From the NCBI GenBank assembly GCA_021163205.1, contig JAGGXF010000038.1, forward strand, positions 1 through 39,073: a stretch of 39,073 nt of DNA, given 5' to 3'. Shown here piece by piece: positions 38,923 through 39,073 of the stretch (position 1 is the stretch's first letter; each line of letters starts with the position of its first letter). Both the position numbers and the translations under genes were made by a program. Under the pieces are notes generated by a model. It saw only the letters and a list, made by a program, of their open reading frames with translations, did no database searches and was not told where the DNA came from. The stretch comes from Candidatus Aenigmatarchaeota archaeon. GTDB taxonomy: Archaea > Aenigmatarchaeota > Aenigmatarchaeia > GW2011-AR5 > JAGGXF01.

Positions 38923-39073
38923 GTTGTTATCATACATTCATATTGATATTAATCCACAATAGTTTTATGGTAGCATAATATTTTCTATCATAGAAACAAA
39001 CAAGACATTCAACAAAATATATATGAGAATAAATGTTATGAAAGGGACTACATAAAGAGCTAAATATTTGTTA
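38923..39073. other. A/T-rich window end without a recognisable gene
   Basis: The last 151 bases hold only short frames with early stops on both strands. TATA-like strings such as AAAATATATATG are present. I see no RNA gene or repeat here. Confidence 0.6.

Noticed and set aside
1-39073. CRISPR arrays, insertion sequences, integrase attachment sites, rRNA genes
   Set aside because: I looked for regularly spaced repeats, transposase-like frames and rRNA signatures on both strands and saw none.

Overview
The window is chromosomal DNA from an archaeon. It carries a 20S proteasome alpha and beta subunit, an SBDS-Rrp4-Rrp41-Rrp42 exosome operon, TFS, Rpo11, Rpo12, aCPSF1/FttA, Dph2, deoxyhypusine synthase, Taw1/Taw2/Trm5/Trm56, archaeal-type ThrRS and ProRS, prefoldin beta and SepF. 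TATA boxes and short or absent leaders fit archaeal transcription. SepF implies FtsZ-based division, so a classical Thermoproteota/Sulfolobales origin is unlikely. All five tRNA genes I can fold are interrupted, mostly at non-canonical positions, as known from Thermoproteales and from ARMAN/Micrarchaeota-like DPANN. I infer an FtsZ-dividing lineage with a broad-specificity splicing endonuclease, possibly DPANN, but the window does not fix the phylum.

Layout. (1) 1-500: start of a leftward partial gene and a small DUF2061 membrane protein. (2) 500-7950: a metal/Fe-S cluster island. It holds a DUF134 regulator with a 22-bp palindrome between its TATA box and start, a DUF5320 protein, a frame-broken zinc-ribbon gene, a NifX-type protein, a CDF transporter fused to a NifX domain, an Mrp-type ATPase without its CPxC motif, a second NifX protein, an exported thioredoxin fused to a CcdA-like membrane domain, and two MinD-like ATPases with ferredoxin inserts. 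No nitrogenase gene is present. (3) 7950-9770: a Cys-rich exported protein, very small genes, and tRNA-Thr(UGU) with two 40-nt introns. (4) 9770-18800: a double-length ThyX relative, then proteasome alpha, a possible ncRNA, the exosome operon, Dph2, Rpo11, signal peptidase, TFS, an orphan encapsulin-type ferritin and an Ogg-type glycosylase. (5) 18900-24600: deoxyhypusine synthase, a primase-superfamily protein, a HAD phosphatase, a membrane-anchored winged-helix protein, a small-multidrug-export-type protein, and ThrRS with a coupled 39-aa gene. (6) 24800-30100: tRNA-Gln with a T-loop intron, an M29 peptidase, an EamA half-transporter, a tRNA modification block, and two tRNA-Pro genes with D-arm introns. 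(7) 30100-39073: ProRS, proteasome beta, aCPSF1/FttA, a Cys-rich mini-ORF followed by tRNA-Cys and CysRS, then eL43, Rpo12, Pcc1, prefoldin beta, UPF0147 and SepF.

Most of the window is a dense archaeal information-processing region. The parts least explained by textbook annotation are the NifX/Mrp/MinD/CcdA island with its operator-like palindrome, the set of non-canonical tRNA introns (plus a tRNA-Pro with an A34 anticodon), and the Cys mini-ORF/tRNA-Cys/CysRS arrangement that looks like an aminoacylation-sensing leader.
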